From contig NZ_VSSP01000002.1 in NCBI RefSeq assembly GCF_008312895.1, forward strand, positions 248,001-312,000: 64,000 bases of DNA, given 5' to 3'. Positions 17,664-26,881 of the stretch are shown here, in pieces. The position numbers were made by a program, and so were the translations under genes. The notes beneath the pieces were generated by a model. The model saw nothing but the letters and a program-made list of their open reading frames with translations. It made no database searches and had not been told where the DNA came from. Origin of the DNA: Luteimonas suaedae. GTDB lineage: Bacteria > Pseudomonadota > Gammaproteobacteria > Xanthomonadales > Xanthomonadaceae. How positions within the stretch are numbered: position 1 is the first letter of the stretch; every line of letters starts with the position of its first letter.

Positions 17664-18823
17664 GGCGCCTCCCCACGGCGGCGCGCCGTCGCCAGCCAGC
17701 GTTCGGCCAGCAGCACCAGCACGATCAGCAGCGCCCACCAGGGCTGCAGGTCACGCGGCGGCTGCGGATAGGCGGCACCGCCGGTTTCCGGCGTGTAATG
17801 AGCCGCGTACGCGCGCGCCGGGGACGGTGGCGGCGGCTCCAGCAGATCGCGCAGGCGCTCCGGAAAATCGGGTTCGAGCAATTGCGGCATCGAGGCCGGC
17901 GACAGCGGACGCGTCAGCCGCACGATGCGTCCGCGCCCCGCGGCGGCGCCCTCGGCCAGCGCTGCGCCTTCGGCATCGCGCCAGACGACGGGCATCGCCG
18001 GTTCGGGCCCGAGTTCGGTATCGGCATCCACCAGCGCCACGCCGCCGGCATCGATCCAGTGCCGCACCTCATCCGGCAACGGCCCCGACGCCAACCAGGC
18101 GAGATGGTGCGCGTCTTCCGGCAGCGGCACGGTTTCAGCTGCGGTGTCGATTGCGTCCGCCTCCCCCGCCCCGTCGGATCGCCACGCCTGCACGGCAGCA
18201 TGCAAGTAGCGCAGCGCGGGCGCGCGGTCCTCGGCGTGGCGCACCACCAGGCTCGGCGGTTCGTCCGGTCGCGACTCGTGCGCCGGCATCGCCCCAGGCA
18301 GGACGCGCCAGTCGACCGCGCGCGAGAGCAGCGGCAGCCCGCCGTCGGCGCCGTCGATCCGTTCGGGTACGAACACCGTCAGCGCGGTGTGCGCCGGTAG
18401 TTCGGCATCGAGCTGTCGCAGCAGGCTGGCGAGCGGCAGTGGCGCCTGCGGTGGTGGTTGCGACAGCGGCGGAAAGCCGGGCGCCAGCCAGCGCGGCTCG
18501 CCGTCATCGGTGGCCGCCGCACGCACCTGCGCGACATCGACCCCGGGCGCCGCCACGATCCACGTGTTCTCCGCGCGCGCGCCGAACAGCACCGGCTGCG
18601 CCAGCCACAACGCCAGCAGCGCCAGCAGCAGCAGGCGCAGCAAAAGCAATGGCCACTCGTCGAAACGGATGCGATGCCGCGGTCGCGGCTTGTGGCGCAG
18701 CCAGCGCAACGCGGCGAACGGCGTCGGCCGCTGCTCGCTGCGGCGCGCCAGGTGGATCGCCAACGGCAACAGCAGCGCCGTCAGCGCGGCCAGCGCGGCG
18801 GGCAGCAGCAGGCCGAAGCTCAT
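17660..18823 (-). CDS. BatA-like (aerotolerance regulator N-terminal) membrane protein
   Basis: A 387-residue protein starting MSFGLLLPAALAALTALLLPLAIHL, then RPTPFAALRWLRHKPRPRHRIRFDEWPLLLLRLLLLALLALWLAQPVLFG: the BatA N-terminal two-helix module (PF07584 type). A periplasmic middle domain resembling a degenerate VWA/amidotransferase fold and a C-terminal helix (PWWALLIVLVLLAERWLATARRR) follow. It overlaps the DUF58 stop by ATGA and the DUF4175 start by GTGA. It probably forms an inner-membrane complex with the neighbouring products under MoxR control. Confidence 0.85.
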   Translation of the reverse strand: MSFGLLLPAALAALTALLLPLAIHLARRSEQRPTPFAALRWLRHKPRPRHRIRFDEWPLLLLRLLLLALLALWLAQPVLFGARAENTWIVAAPGVDVAQVRAAATDDGEPRWLAPGFPPLSQPPPQAPLPLASLLRQLDAELPAHTALTVFVPERIDGADGGLPLLSRAVDWRVLPGAMPAHESRPDEPPSLVVRHAEDRAPALRYLHAAVQAWRSDGAGEADAIDTAAETVPLPEDAHHLAWLASGPLPDEVRHWIDAGGVALVDADTELGPEPAMPVVWRDAEGAALAEGAAAGRGRIVRLTRPLSPASMPQLLEPDFPERLRDLLEPPPPSPARAYAAHYTPETGGAAYPQPPRDLQPWWALLIVLVLLAERWLATARRRGEAP

Positions 18824-19713
18824 GCGTGCTCCGGGGCACGGGTGTCGCCGAACAGCCGCCGCAACGGCTCGTCGAGCGGGCGGTCGAGCACGTAGCCGGC
18901 ATGCCGGATCCCGGCGGCGTCGAAGCGCGCCTGCAGCGCACGGCGCGCGGCGCCGAAGCGTTCCAGGAACTCGTCGCGCAGCGCGGCACCGTCGCCCAGC
19001 AGTTCCTCGCCGGTTTCCGGGTCATGGAACCGACGGCCGTCGCGGAACGGAAAGTCGCGCTCCTCGACGGTGAGCAGCTGAATCGCCAGCACCTCGCGCC
19101 GCGCCGACGCCAGGCGCTCGGCCAGGGCGATGCAGGCCTCGTCGAAGCAGTCGCTCAGCAGCACCACCAGGTCGTCGGCACCGACGCGCTCCCACAGCGG
19201 CGCCAGCGGCCGCTCGCCCGGGAACACGCCCTCGGCACGCAGGTCGTGCAGCGCCAGCAGCAGGCGGTCGCGCTGGCGCGGTCCGGCGCCGGGCGCCACC
19301 AGCTGCAGGCCGGCCGCGCGCAGCGCCACCAGCCCGCAGCGATCGCCCTGTGCCATCGCCACCTCGGCGATGCAGGCGGCCAGCGCCTTGCCCGCGTCCA
19401 GCCGCGACCAGTCCGGACGCGCGCCGTCGGCCTGGCCCATCGACGCGCTGGCGTCGAGCAGCACCCAGACCGTCAGCGGACTCTCGCGTTCGGCCTCGCG
19501 CACGAAGAAGCGGTCGCTGCGCGCGTACAGCTTCCAGTCGATCTGCCGCGGCTCGTCGCCCGGTTCGTAGGCGCGGTACTGCGCGAACTCCAGCCCGGCG
19601 CCGCGGCTGCGGCTGTGGTGCAGGCCGATACCGCGCTGTCCGGCGGCGCGGCGCGACACGATGCGCAGCACCCGCAGCCGGGCGCGTACCTGGGGTGGAA
19701 CCGGGTCGTACAC
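18820..19713 (-). CDS. DUF58 domain protein (VWA-like)
   Basis: A 297-residue protein with the DUF58 signature SRGAGLEFAQYRAYEPGDE, PRQIDWKLYARSDRFFVREAE, followed by the VWA-like core VWVLLDASASMGQ (MIDAS-like DxSxS) and DLVVLLSDCFDEA. DUF58 proteins accompany MoxR AAA+ ATPases and are thought to be their substrates or adaptors. It starts with GTG 14 bases after the moxR stop. Confidence 0.9.
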   Translation of the reverse strand: MYDPVPPQVRARLRVLRIVSRRAAGQRGIGLHHSRSRGAGLEFAQYRAYEPGDEPRQIDWKLYARSDRFFVREAERESPLTVWVLLDASASMGQADGARPDWSRLDAGKALAACIAEVAMAQGDRCGLVALRAAGLQLVAPGAGPRQRDRLLLALHDLRAEGVFPGERPLAPLWERVGADDLVVLLSDCFDEACIALAERLASARREVLAIQLLTVEERDFPFRDGRRFHDPETGEELLGDGAALRDEFLERFGAARRALQARFDAAGIRHAGYVLDRPLDEPLRRLFGDTRAPEHA

Positions 19714-19727
19714 GACGGTCCCGCCGC

Positions 19728-20720
<993 letters not shown>

Positions 20721-20772
20721 GCGGGACCCTTGGGGAAGGAAGGAATGAAGCCGGTTCGTCGCGTTTTTTTCT

Positions 20773-20872
20773 TCCCCCTTTGAAAAAGGGGGATTGAGGG
20801 GGATTTGCTGTTGCCTTTGCTTGACCGGGAGCAAAGCAAATCCCCCCTGCCCCATTTTTCAAAGGGGGGGAA
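20773..20872. repeat. Palindromic repeat, 'CCCCCTTTGAAAAAGGGGG' family, copy 1
   Basis: The left half TCCCCCTTTGAAAAAGGGGG is followed by GAGGGGGATTTGC. The right half has GCAAATCCCCCCTGCCCC and TTTTTCAAAGGGGGG in inverse order. It fills most of the 161-base gap between the DUF4159 and moxR genes. Related sequences occur at 28731-28915 and 28983-29070. Confidence 0.8.
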
Positions 20873-20881
20873 TGCTGGGGT

Positions 20882-21580
20882 TCACGCCGTCAATGCGTAC
20901 ATGACGATGTTGACTGCGAACTTGGTGTTGTCCTCGGCCAGGAAGCGCTTGTTGCGCCAGTCGTAATCCCATTCGCAGCCGTAGTCCTTGTTGCTGTAGA
21001 GCACGCCGAGGCGGCCGTCGATCTCGATGCCCTTCAGGTAATCGTGCACCAGGTCGTCACCCCAGCCGTTGAGCTCGAAGCCGGTGGCCGGCGGTCCGTC
21101 TGGAAAACGGAAGAAACTGCGATACAGGGCATGATCGTTGGGCAGCTTGCGTAACGCGCGTGGGCCGAAGATCGACGCCATCTGCGCCTCGAACGATTTG
21201 GCGAACAGGCCGTCGATGTCGTGGTTGCAGTCGTCGGCGAAGACGAAGCCGCCGCTGCGCACGTAACGCTCGAAGTTGCGGCGCTCGGCCGGATTGAACT
21301 CGACCAGCTTGTGCCCGGCCAGGTAGCAGAACGGCTCGGCGAGCATCGCCGGGTCGGACAGGTCGATCACCTGCTCCTCGGGGTCGACGCGCAGGTTGGT
21401 GTAGTCGATCAGCGCGGTGATGACGTTGGACGGCATGCGCGCGTCCACGTCCCAGTCGCCGGAGTCGTAGCGCAGGCGGGTGAAGCGGAAGTCGTAGCCG
21501 GTGGCGGCACGCAGCGGATACGGCAGCAACGCGGCACCGGCCGCGCCCAGCATCAGCCGGAGGAAGTCCGCGCGAGTCAT
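20882..21580 (-). CDS. DUF4159 protein, exported
   Basis: A 232-residue protein with an N-terminal signal (MTRADFLRLMLGAAGAALLPYPLRAATG; a weak twin-arginine-like pattern). The DUF4159 domain follows: FRFTRLRYDSGDWDVD, LAGHKLVEFNPAERRNFERYVRSGGFVFADDC, LPNDHALYRSFF, LGVLYSNKDYGCEWDYDWRNKRF. The fold resembles a glutamine-amidotransferase-like Rossmann domain. DUF4159 genes usually sit with moxR/DUF58/batA clusters, as here. Function unknown. Confidence 0.87.
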   Translation of the reverse strand: MTRADFLRLMLGAAGAALLPYPLRAATGYDFRFTRLRYDSGDWDVDARMPSNVITALIDYTNLRVDPEEQVIDLSDPAMLAEPFCYLAGHKLVEFNPAERRNFERYVRSGGFVFADDCNHDIDGLFAKSFEAQMASIFGPRALRKLPNDHALYRSFFRFPDGPPATGFELNGWGDDLVHDYLKGIEIDGRLGVLYSNKDYGCEWDYDWRNKRFLAEDNTKFAVNIVMYALTA

Positions 21581-21589
21581 CGCGCCGGA

Positions 21590-21695
21590 GAAACGAGTGA
21601 AGAGGAGTGAGAAACGAGTAAAGGCACGCGACGACGCACATTCGCGCCGTCCTCCGCTTTCACTCGTTTCTCACTCCTCTCCACTCGTTCCTCGC
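21590..21695. repeat. Inverted repeat, 'GAGTGAGAAACGAGT' family, copy 1
   Basis: GAAACGAGTGAAGAGGAGTG and GAGAAACGAGT on the left face CACTCGTTTCTCACTCCTC and CACTCGTTCCTCG on the right. The element fills the gap between the tldE/pmbA-like and DUF4159 genes. The same words recur near 58361-58442. Confidence 0.75.
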
Positions 21696-21697
21696 CT

Positions 21698-23032
21698 TTA
21701 TACGGCGTCGGACAGCGAGGTGAAGGTGAAATCGCGCAGCCTCATCGCCGGCAGCATCATCACGAAGTCGGATTCGTCGCCGGCTACGCGCACCGGACGA
21801 CCCAGCTCGTCGATGTTGTTGAGCATGATCACCGGCGATTCGTTGAAGCGGAAGTTCTTCACCGGGTACTTGAGCTCGCCGTTCTCGATGTAGAAGGTGC
21901 CGTCGCGGGTCAGCCCGGTCAGCAGCACCGTCTGCGGATCGACCATGCGAATGTACCAGGTGCGGGTGACCAGGATGCCGCGGTCGGTGCCGGCGATCAG
22001 CTCGGCGGTGGACTTGTCGCCGCCGGCCATCAGCAGGTTGCCGGGGCGGCCGACCGCGCGCTTGCCCTGCTCCTTGGCCCAGAAGCGTGAATAGTCCAGC
22101 GCTGCGACCTTGCCGTTCTCGATGATCGCCATCTTCTCGCGCGGCAGGCCCTCCTCGTCCCACGGCAGCACCGCGGCGTCCGGGTCCCAGGGATCGGCGG
22201 AGATGTTGACGCGCGGATCGTAGACCTGTTCGCCGAGCTTGTTGCCGCCGCCCTTCTTCGACAGGAAGCTGCGGCCTTCATCGGCGGTGCGCGCATCGAA
22301 GAAGCGCATCATGAACGAGACCAGGCCGGCCACCGCAGCCGGCTCCAGGATCACGGTGTATTTGCCCGGCTCCAGCGCCTTGGCCTCGGCCGACTCGCTG
22401 GCCTTGCGCATGGCGACGCGGACGTCGCGATCGGCGTCGAAGTCGCTGGCGTCCTTGAGGCTGCGCCCGACCCAGCCCGAACCACGCCCGTCCTCGGTGC
22501 GCACGGTGCAGGTGTAGTTGAAGTTGGTGCCCGTCTGGTAGCCGAAATTGCCGTTGCTGTTGGCGAAGGCGACGAAGTTTTGGCGGTCGTTGAGGAAGCC
22601 CGCGGCGATCAGGTCGTCGGCGCGGCAGGGGCCGATCGAGTCGGCCGCCACCTGCGCACGGAACTCCGGCGTGATCGCGGCGGTGGACTCGCTGAACGTC
22701 GGGCTGGGCTTGTATTCCTGCTTGCCGATCGCCGGCATGAACTCAGGATTCTCCGGCGCCAGCCGCGCCAGGTCCTCGGCGCGCCGCACCACGCGCTCGA
22801 GCGCGGCGTCGTCGAATTCGTTGACGGTGGCGGTGCCGACGCGCCTGCCGAACGCCACCTGCACGCTCAGCTCGGCGTCGTTGACGATGCCGCTGGTGGA
22901 GACGTTGTTGAGCGCGAAGCGGATGTTGCCGGCGATCGAGCCGTTCAGCGTGGCGGTGCACTCGTCGGCTTCGGACAGGGCGATCACCTTGTCGAGGATG
23001 GCCTTGGCTTGCTCTTCGGTGAAGATGGTCAT
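21698..23032 (-). CDS. TldE/PmbA-like metalloprotease partner subunit
   Basis: A 444-residue TldD/PmbA-family protein without an HExxxH zinc motif, as expected for the TldE (PmbA) partner that forms a heterodimer with TldD. The domain is recognisable from SIAGNIRFALNNVSTSGIVNDAELSVQVAFGRRVGTAT and the C-terminal LLMAGGDKSTAELIAGTDRGILVTRTWYIRMVDPQTVLLTGLTRDG. The heterodimer degrades unfolded peptides or processes peptide precursors. It has no signal peptide, unlike the two upstream TldD paralogs, which is noteworthy for a presumed partner. It starts 26 bases after the tldD stop. Confidence 0.87.
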   Translation of the reverse strand: MTIFTEEQAKAILDKVIALSEADECTATLNGSIAGNIRFALNNVSTSGIVNDAELSVQVAFGRRVGTATVNEFDDAALERVVRRAEDLARLAPENPEFMPAIGKQEYKPSPTFSESTAAITPEFRAQVAADSIGPCRADDLIAAGFLNDRQNFVAFANSNGNFGYQTGTNFNYTCTVRTEDGRGSGWVGRSLKDASDFDADRDVRVAMRKASESAEAKALEPGKYTVILEPAAVAGLVSFMMRFFDARTADEGRSFLSKKGGGNKLGEQVYDPRVNISADPWDPDAAVLPWDEEGLPREKMAIIENGKVAALDYSRFWAKEQGKRAVGRPGNLLMAGGDKSTAELIAGTDRGILVTRTWYIRMVDPQTVLLTGLTRDGTFYIENGELKYPVKNFRFNESPVIMLNNIDELGRPVRVAGDESDFVMMLPAMRLRDFTFTSLSDAV

Positions 23033-23058
23033 GGTCTGTAATTCTCCTGGGGCGCCGG

Positions 23059-24693
23059 TCAGCCGAGCGAGCGGGCGGTGTTGATCACGTTGATGCCGTC
23101 GAAGCGCGCGGTGGCCGAGCCGTGCGAGACCGCCGACACCTGGCTGGGCTGGCCCTTGCCGTCGAAGAACGAGCCACCGAGGCGATAGTCGCTTTCATCG
23201 CAGATCGCGGAGCAGGCGTTCCAGAACTCCGGCGTGCGGATCTGGTAGGCCACGTCCTCGATCATCCCGGCGATCTCGCCGTTCTTGATCTCGTAGAACA
23301 GCTGCCCGCCGAACTGGGCGTTGTAGCGCTGCTGGTCGATCGAGAACGAGCCGTCGCCGACGATGTAGATGCCGTTCTCGACGTCCTTGATCATGTCGGC
23401 CACGCTCAGCTTGTCCTTGCCCGGCGCCAGCGACACGTTGGGCATGCGCTGGAACTGCACGCTCGACCACGAGTCGGCGTAGCAGCAGCCGTCGGATTCG
23501 GTCTTGCCGAGGATGTGGGCCTGGTCGCGGATGGTCTGGTAGTCGACCAGCTTGCCGTCGGCGATCAGGTTCCAGCGCTTGGTCTTGACGCCTTCGTCGT
23601 CGTAACCGACCGCGCCCAGGCTGCCGGGCTGCACCTTGTCGGCGAACACGGTGACGATGTCGCTGCCGTACTGGAAGCGCTGCTCGCGCTTGTCCAGCGT
23701 GGCGAAGCTGGTGCCGGCGTAGTTGGCCTCGTAGCCGAGCACGCGGTCGAGCTCCAGCGGATGGCCGATGGATTCGTGGATGGTCAGCCAGGTATGCGAC
23801 GGATCGAGCACCAGGTCGTACTTGCCCGGCTTGACAGACGGCGCCTTCAGCTTCTCCTGCGCCTGTTTCGCGGCGGCGATGGCGTCCTCGCGCATGTCGT
23901 AGGACATGCCGTAGCTGATCACGCCGTTGGGCAGGACCGCCTTGCCCGACGCGGCGCCGTCCAGGTATTCGTAGCCCATGCCCATCGGCGCCGACAGGCC
24001 GTCGCGGGTGCGGAACTTGCCGCTTTCCTTGTCGATCGCGGTGACCGTCATCGGCGCCCAGATGCGGTGCACGTCCTGGTCGATGTAGGAGCCGTCGGTG
24101 CTGGCGAAGTACTTCTGTTCGTTGACCAGGAACAGCATCGAGTTGACGAAGCTGGCGCCGGCCTCCATCGCCGCGGCATTGACGCCGAGCAGCAGGTCGA
24201 CCTTCTCCTTGATCGGCACTTCCATCGAATTCTTCCGGAGCGGCGTGCGCCACGACACCTCGCCCACCCCCGTGACCGGCGCCAGCTGCACCGGCTCGGT
24301 CTGGATCTTGGCGTTGGCCTTGGCGATCGCCGTCGCCTGCCGCGCCGCCTGCGCCACGCCGGCCTCGGTCAGTGCGTTGGTGGCGGCAAAGCCCCAGGCG
24401 CCGTTGGCGATCACGCGCACGCCGACACCGGTGGACTCGGTATTGACCACGTTCTGCACCTTGTCCTCGCGCGTCATCACGAACTGGCGCAGGTAGCGGC
24501 CGATGCGCACGTCGCAGTAGCTGGCGCCGTCCCCGGTGGCCGTATTCAGCGCGGCGTCGGCCAGGCGCTTCTTCAGCGCCGGATCGATCGTCGACTGCAG
24601 TTGTTCGGCGGCGATGACCTTGCCGAAGAAGGACGGCACCATGAGGCCGCCCAGACCGAGGCCGCTCAGGGCCAGAAAGTCACGTCGTTGCAA
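23059..24693 (-). CDS. TldD-family metalloprotease, Tat-type N terminus (paralog 1)
   Basis: A 544-residue TldD protein. The zinc motif TIHESIGHPLELDRVLGYEANYAG (HExxxH) is intact at about residue 310. I chose the TTG start at 24693 because it gives MQRRDFLALSGLGLGGLMVPSF, a twin-arginine signal matching the paralog at 26693, and GGGAG lies ten bases upstream; there is no ATG there. Export of a TldD protein is unusual, as classical TldD is cytoplasmic. It is nearly collinear with the neighbouring paralog (543 aa), implying tandem duplication. Confidence 0.88.
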   Translation of the reverse strand: MQRRDFLALSGLGLGGLMVPSFFGKVIAAEQLQSTIDPALKKRLADAALNTATGDGASYCDVRIGRYLRQFVMTREDKVQNVVNTESTGVGVRVIANGAWGFAATNALTEAGVAQAARQATAIAKANAKIQTEPVQLAPVTGVGEVSWRTPLRKNSMEVPIKEKVDLLLGVNAAAMEAGASFVNSMLFLVNEQKYFASTDGSYIDQDVHRIWAPMTVTAIDKESGKFRTRDGLSAPMGMGYEYLDGAASGKAVLPNGVISYGMSYDMREDAIAAAKQAQEKLKAPSVKPGKYDLVLDPSHTWLTIHESIGHPLELDRVLGYEANYAGTSFATLDKREQRFQYGSDIVTVFADKVQPGSLGAVGYDDEGVKTKRWNLIADGKLVDYQTIRDQAHILGKTESDGCCYADSWSSVQFQRMPNVSLAPGKDKLSVADMIKDVENGIYIVGDGSFSIDQQRYNAQFGGQLFYEIKNGEIAGMIEDVAYQIRTPEFWNACSAICDESDYRLGGSFFDGKGQPSQVSAVSHGSATARFDGINVINTARSLG

Positions 24694-24897
24694 GACAACT
24701 CTCCCGAATGAGCGCCCGCGACACAGCAGCGGCCGGGGCGGGATGGATTGCGGACGCACGCGCGACAGTCCGTCGGCATACCCGTCGATTCTTGCCGCAG
24801 GCCGGCGGAGCGTCAAATGACTTTTGGCATAGGCGCCGGGACTGGGGCGTCGGGATCCGGGATTGGCAGTACCGCTTGCGACACGCATGGCCGCCCC

Positions 24898-25041
24898 CGT
24901 AGGAGCGCGCCATGCGCGCGATGCCGCGGGCGCTTCGCCGCCCGCGGATTCCGGTGACCGGCGCGCCTGCCGGTCCGGGATCGCGGCATTCGCCGGATAT
25001 TGCCTGCACCCGCGGCATCGCGCGCATGGCGCGCTCCTACG
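24898..25041. repeat. 144-bp palindromic REP/BIME-like element, copy 3
   Basis: Complete inverted arms (CGTAGGAGCGCGCC... / ...GGCGCGCTCCTACG) with the same core and orientation as the element at 3880. It lies in the 368-base gap between the two tldD paralogs. The rest of the gap shows no gene. Confidence 0.85.
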
Positions 25042-25061
25042 GAAAGGCAGGAACCGGGATC

Positions 25062-26693
25062 TCAGCCCAGGCTGCGCGCGGTGTTGATCACGTTGATGCC
25101 GTCGAAGCGGGTAGTCGCCGAACCGTGGGAGACCGCCGACACCTGCCCCGGCTGCCCCTTGCCGTCGAAGAACGAGCCGCCGAGCCGGAAATCACGCGCG
25201 TCGCAGATCGCCGAGCAGGCGCCCCAGAATTCCGGGGTGCGGATCTGGTAGGCCACGTCCTCGAGCATCCCGGCGATCTCGCCGTCCTTGATCTCGTAGT
25301 ACAGCTGTCCGCCGAACTGCGCGTTGTAGCGCTGCTGGTCGATCGAGTACGAGCCGCGGCCATGGATGTAGATGCCGCGCTCGACCCCCTTGATCATGTC
25401 GGCGACGCTCAGCGCCTCCCTGCCCGGCGCCAGCGAGACGTTGGGCATGCGCTGGAACTGCACGCTCGACCACGAGTCGGCATAGCTGCAACCGTCGGAG
25501 GCATCCTTGCCGAGGATGTGCGCCTGATCGCGCGTGGCCTGGTAGTCGACCAGCACGCCCTCGCGCACCAGGTCCCAACGCTTGGTCTTGACGCCCTCGT
25601 CATCAAAGCCCACCGCGCCCAGGCTGCCCGGCTGCACCTTGTCGGCGAAGAAGTTGACGATATCGCTGCCCCAGCGGAAGCCGTCCTCGCGCTTGTCCAG
25701 CGTGGCGAAGCTGGTGCCGGCGTAATTGGCCTCGTAACCGAGCACGCGGTCGAGCTCCAGCGGATGGCCGACGTTCTCGTGAATGGTCAGGAACAGGTTG
25801 GACGGGTCCAGCACCAGGTCGTACTTGCCCGGCTTCACCGACGGCGCCTTCAGCTTCTCCCGCGCCTGCTTCGCCGCGGCGATCGCGTCCTCGCGCATGT
25901 CGTACGCAGTGGTGTAGGCGACCACGCCGCCCGGCAGCTCGATGCGCCCGGTCGGATCGGCGTCGAGATACTCGAAACCCAGCCCCATCGGCGGCGCCAG
26001 CCCATCGCGGGTGCGGAACTTGCCGCTGTCCTTGCCGATCGCGGTGACCGTGAACGGCGCCCAGATCCGATGCACGTCCTGGTCGATGTAGGAGCCATCG
26101 GTGCTGGCGAAATACTTCTGCTCGTTGACCAGAAACATCCGCGAAGCGATGAAGTCCGCGCCGGCGTTCATCGCCGCGGCGTTGACGCCGAGCAGCAGGT
26201 CGACCTTCTCCTTGACCGGCACTTTCATCGCATTCTTCCGGATCGGCGTGCGCCACGACACCTCGCCCACGCCGGTAACCGGCGCCAGCTGCACCGGCTC
26301 GGTCTGGATCTTGGCATTGGCCTTGGCGATCGCCGTCGCCTGTCGCGCCGCCTGCGCCACGCCAGCCTCGGTGAGCGTGCTGGTGGCGGCAAAGCCCCAG
26401 GCGCCATTGGCGATCACGCGGATGCCGACACCGGTGGACTCGGTGTTGATCACGTTCTCCACCTTGTCCTCGCGCGTCATCAGCGACTGCTGCAGATAGC
26501 GGCCGATACGCACGTCGCAGTAGTCGGCACCGGCGCCCGTGGCGGCCTCGAGCGCAGTATCGGCCAGGCGCTTCTTGAATGCGACATCGAGCGTGGACTG
26601 CAGCTGCTCGGCGGCGATGACGCGACCGAAGGGCGGCAGCGCCAGGCCACCGAGGCCGAGGCCGCCAAGGATCAGGAAGTCGCGTCGATGCAA
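25062..26693 (-). CDS. TldD-family metalloprotease, Tat-type N terminus (paralog 2)
   Basis: A 543-residue TldD protein starting MHRRDFLILGGLGLGGLALPPFG, a clear twin-arginine signal. The zinc motif reads TIHENVGHPLELDRVLGYEANYAG. Almost every other segment matches paralog 1 (for example RVIANGAWGFAAT, GVGEVSWRTPIRKNAMKVP and the C-terminal GSATTRFDGINVINTARSLG). It is the first gene of the minus-strand train and diverges from the DUF885 gene across 188 bases, where the promoter probably lies. Confidence 0.9.
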   Translation of the reverse strand: MHRRDFLILGGLGLGGLALPPFGRVIAAEQLQSTLDVAFKKRLADTALEAATGAGADYCDVRIGRYLQQSLMTREDKVENVINTESTGVGIRVIANGAWGFAATSTLTEAGVAQAARQATAIAKANAKIQTEPVQLAPVTGVGEVSWRTPIRKNAMKVPVKEKVDLLLGVNAAAMNAGADFIASRMFLVNEQKYFASTDGSYIDQDVHRIWAPFTVTAIGKDSGKFRTRDGLAPPMGLGFEYLDADPTGRIELPGGVVAYTTAYDMREDAIAAAKQAREKLKAPSVKPGKYDLVLDPSNLFLTIHENVGHPLELDRVLGYEANYAGTSFATLDKREDGFRWGSDIVNFFADKVQPGSLGAVGFDDEGVKTKRWDLVREGVLVDYQATRDQAHILGKDASDGCSYADSWSSVQFQRMPNVSLAPGREALSVADMIKGVERGIYIHGRGSYSIDQQRYNAQFGGQLYYEIKDGEIAGMLEDVAYQIRTPEFWGACSAICDARDFRLGGSFFDGKGQPGQVSAVSHGSATTRFDGINVINTARSLG

Positions 26694-26881
26694 GGCGGTT
26701 CTCCGGGAAATTCGGGCGCGGCGCCGCGCGCGCCACGCGATGGATGCAGGGAACGGCGCCCACGGGGCGTCCGCCGCATTCTTGCCGCGACCCCGGCGTG
26801 CGTCAAACGCGCCGCTCGCGGCACATGCGCGCGCGCGCCGCCACGACTATCCTGCCCGGATCGTTCACAGCGGAACCGCCC

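Noticed and set aside
15393..17738. ATG start at 17738 for the DUF4175 protein
   Set aside because: It would overlap the BatA-like gene by 79 bases; the GTG at 17663 overlaps the stop codon exactly as in the neighbouring gene junctions.
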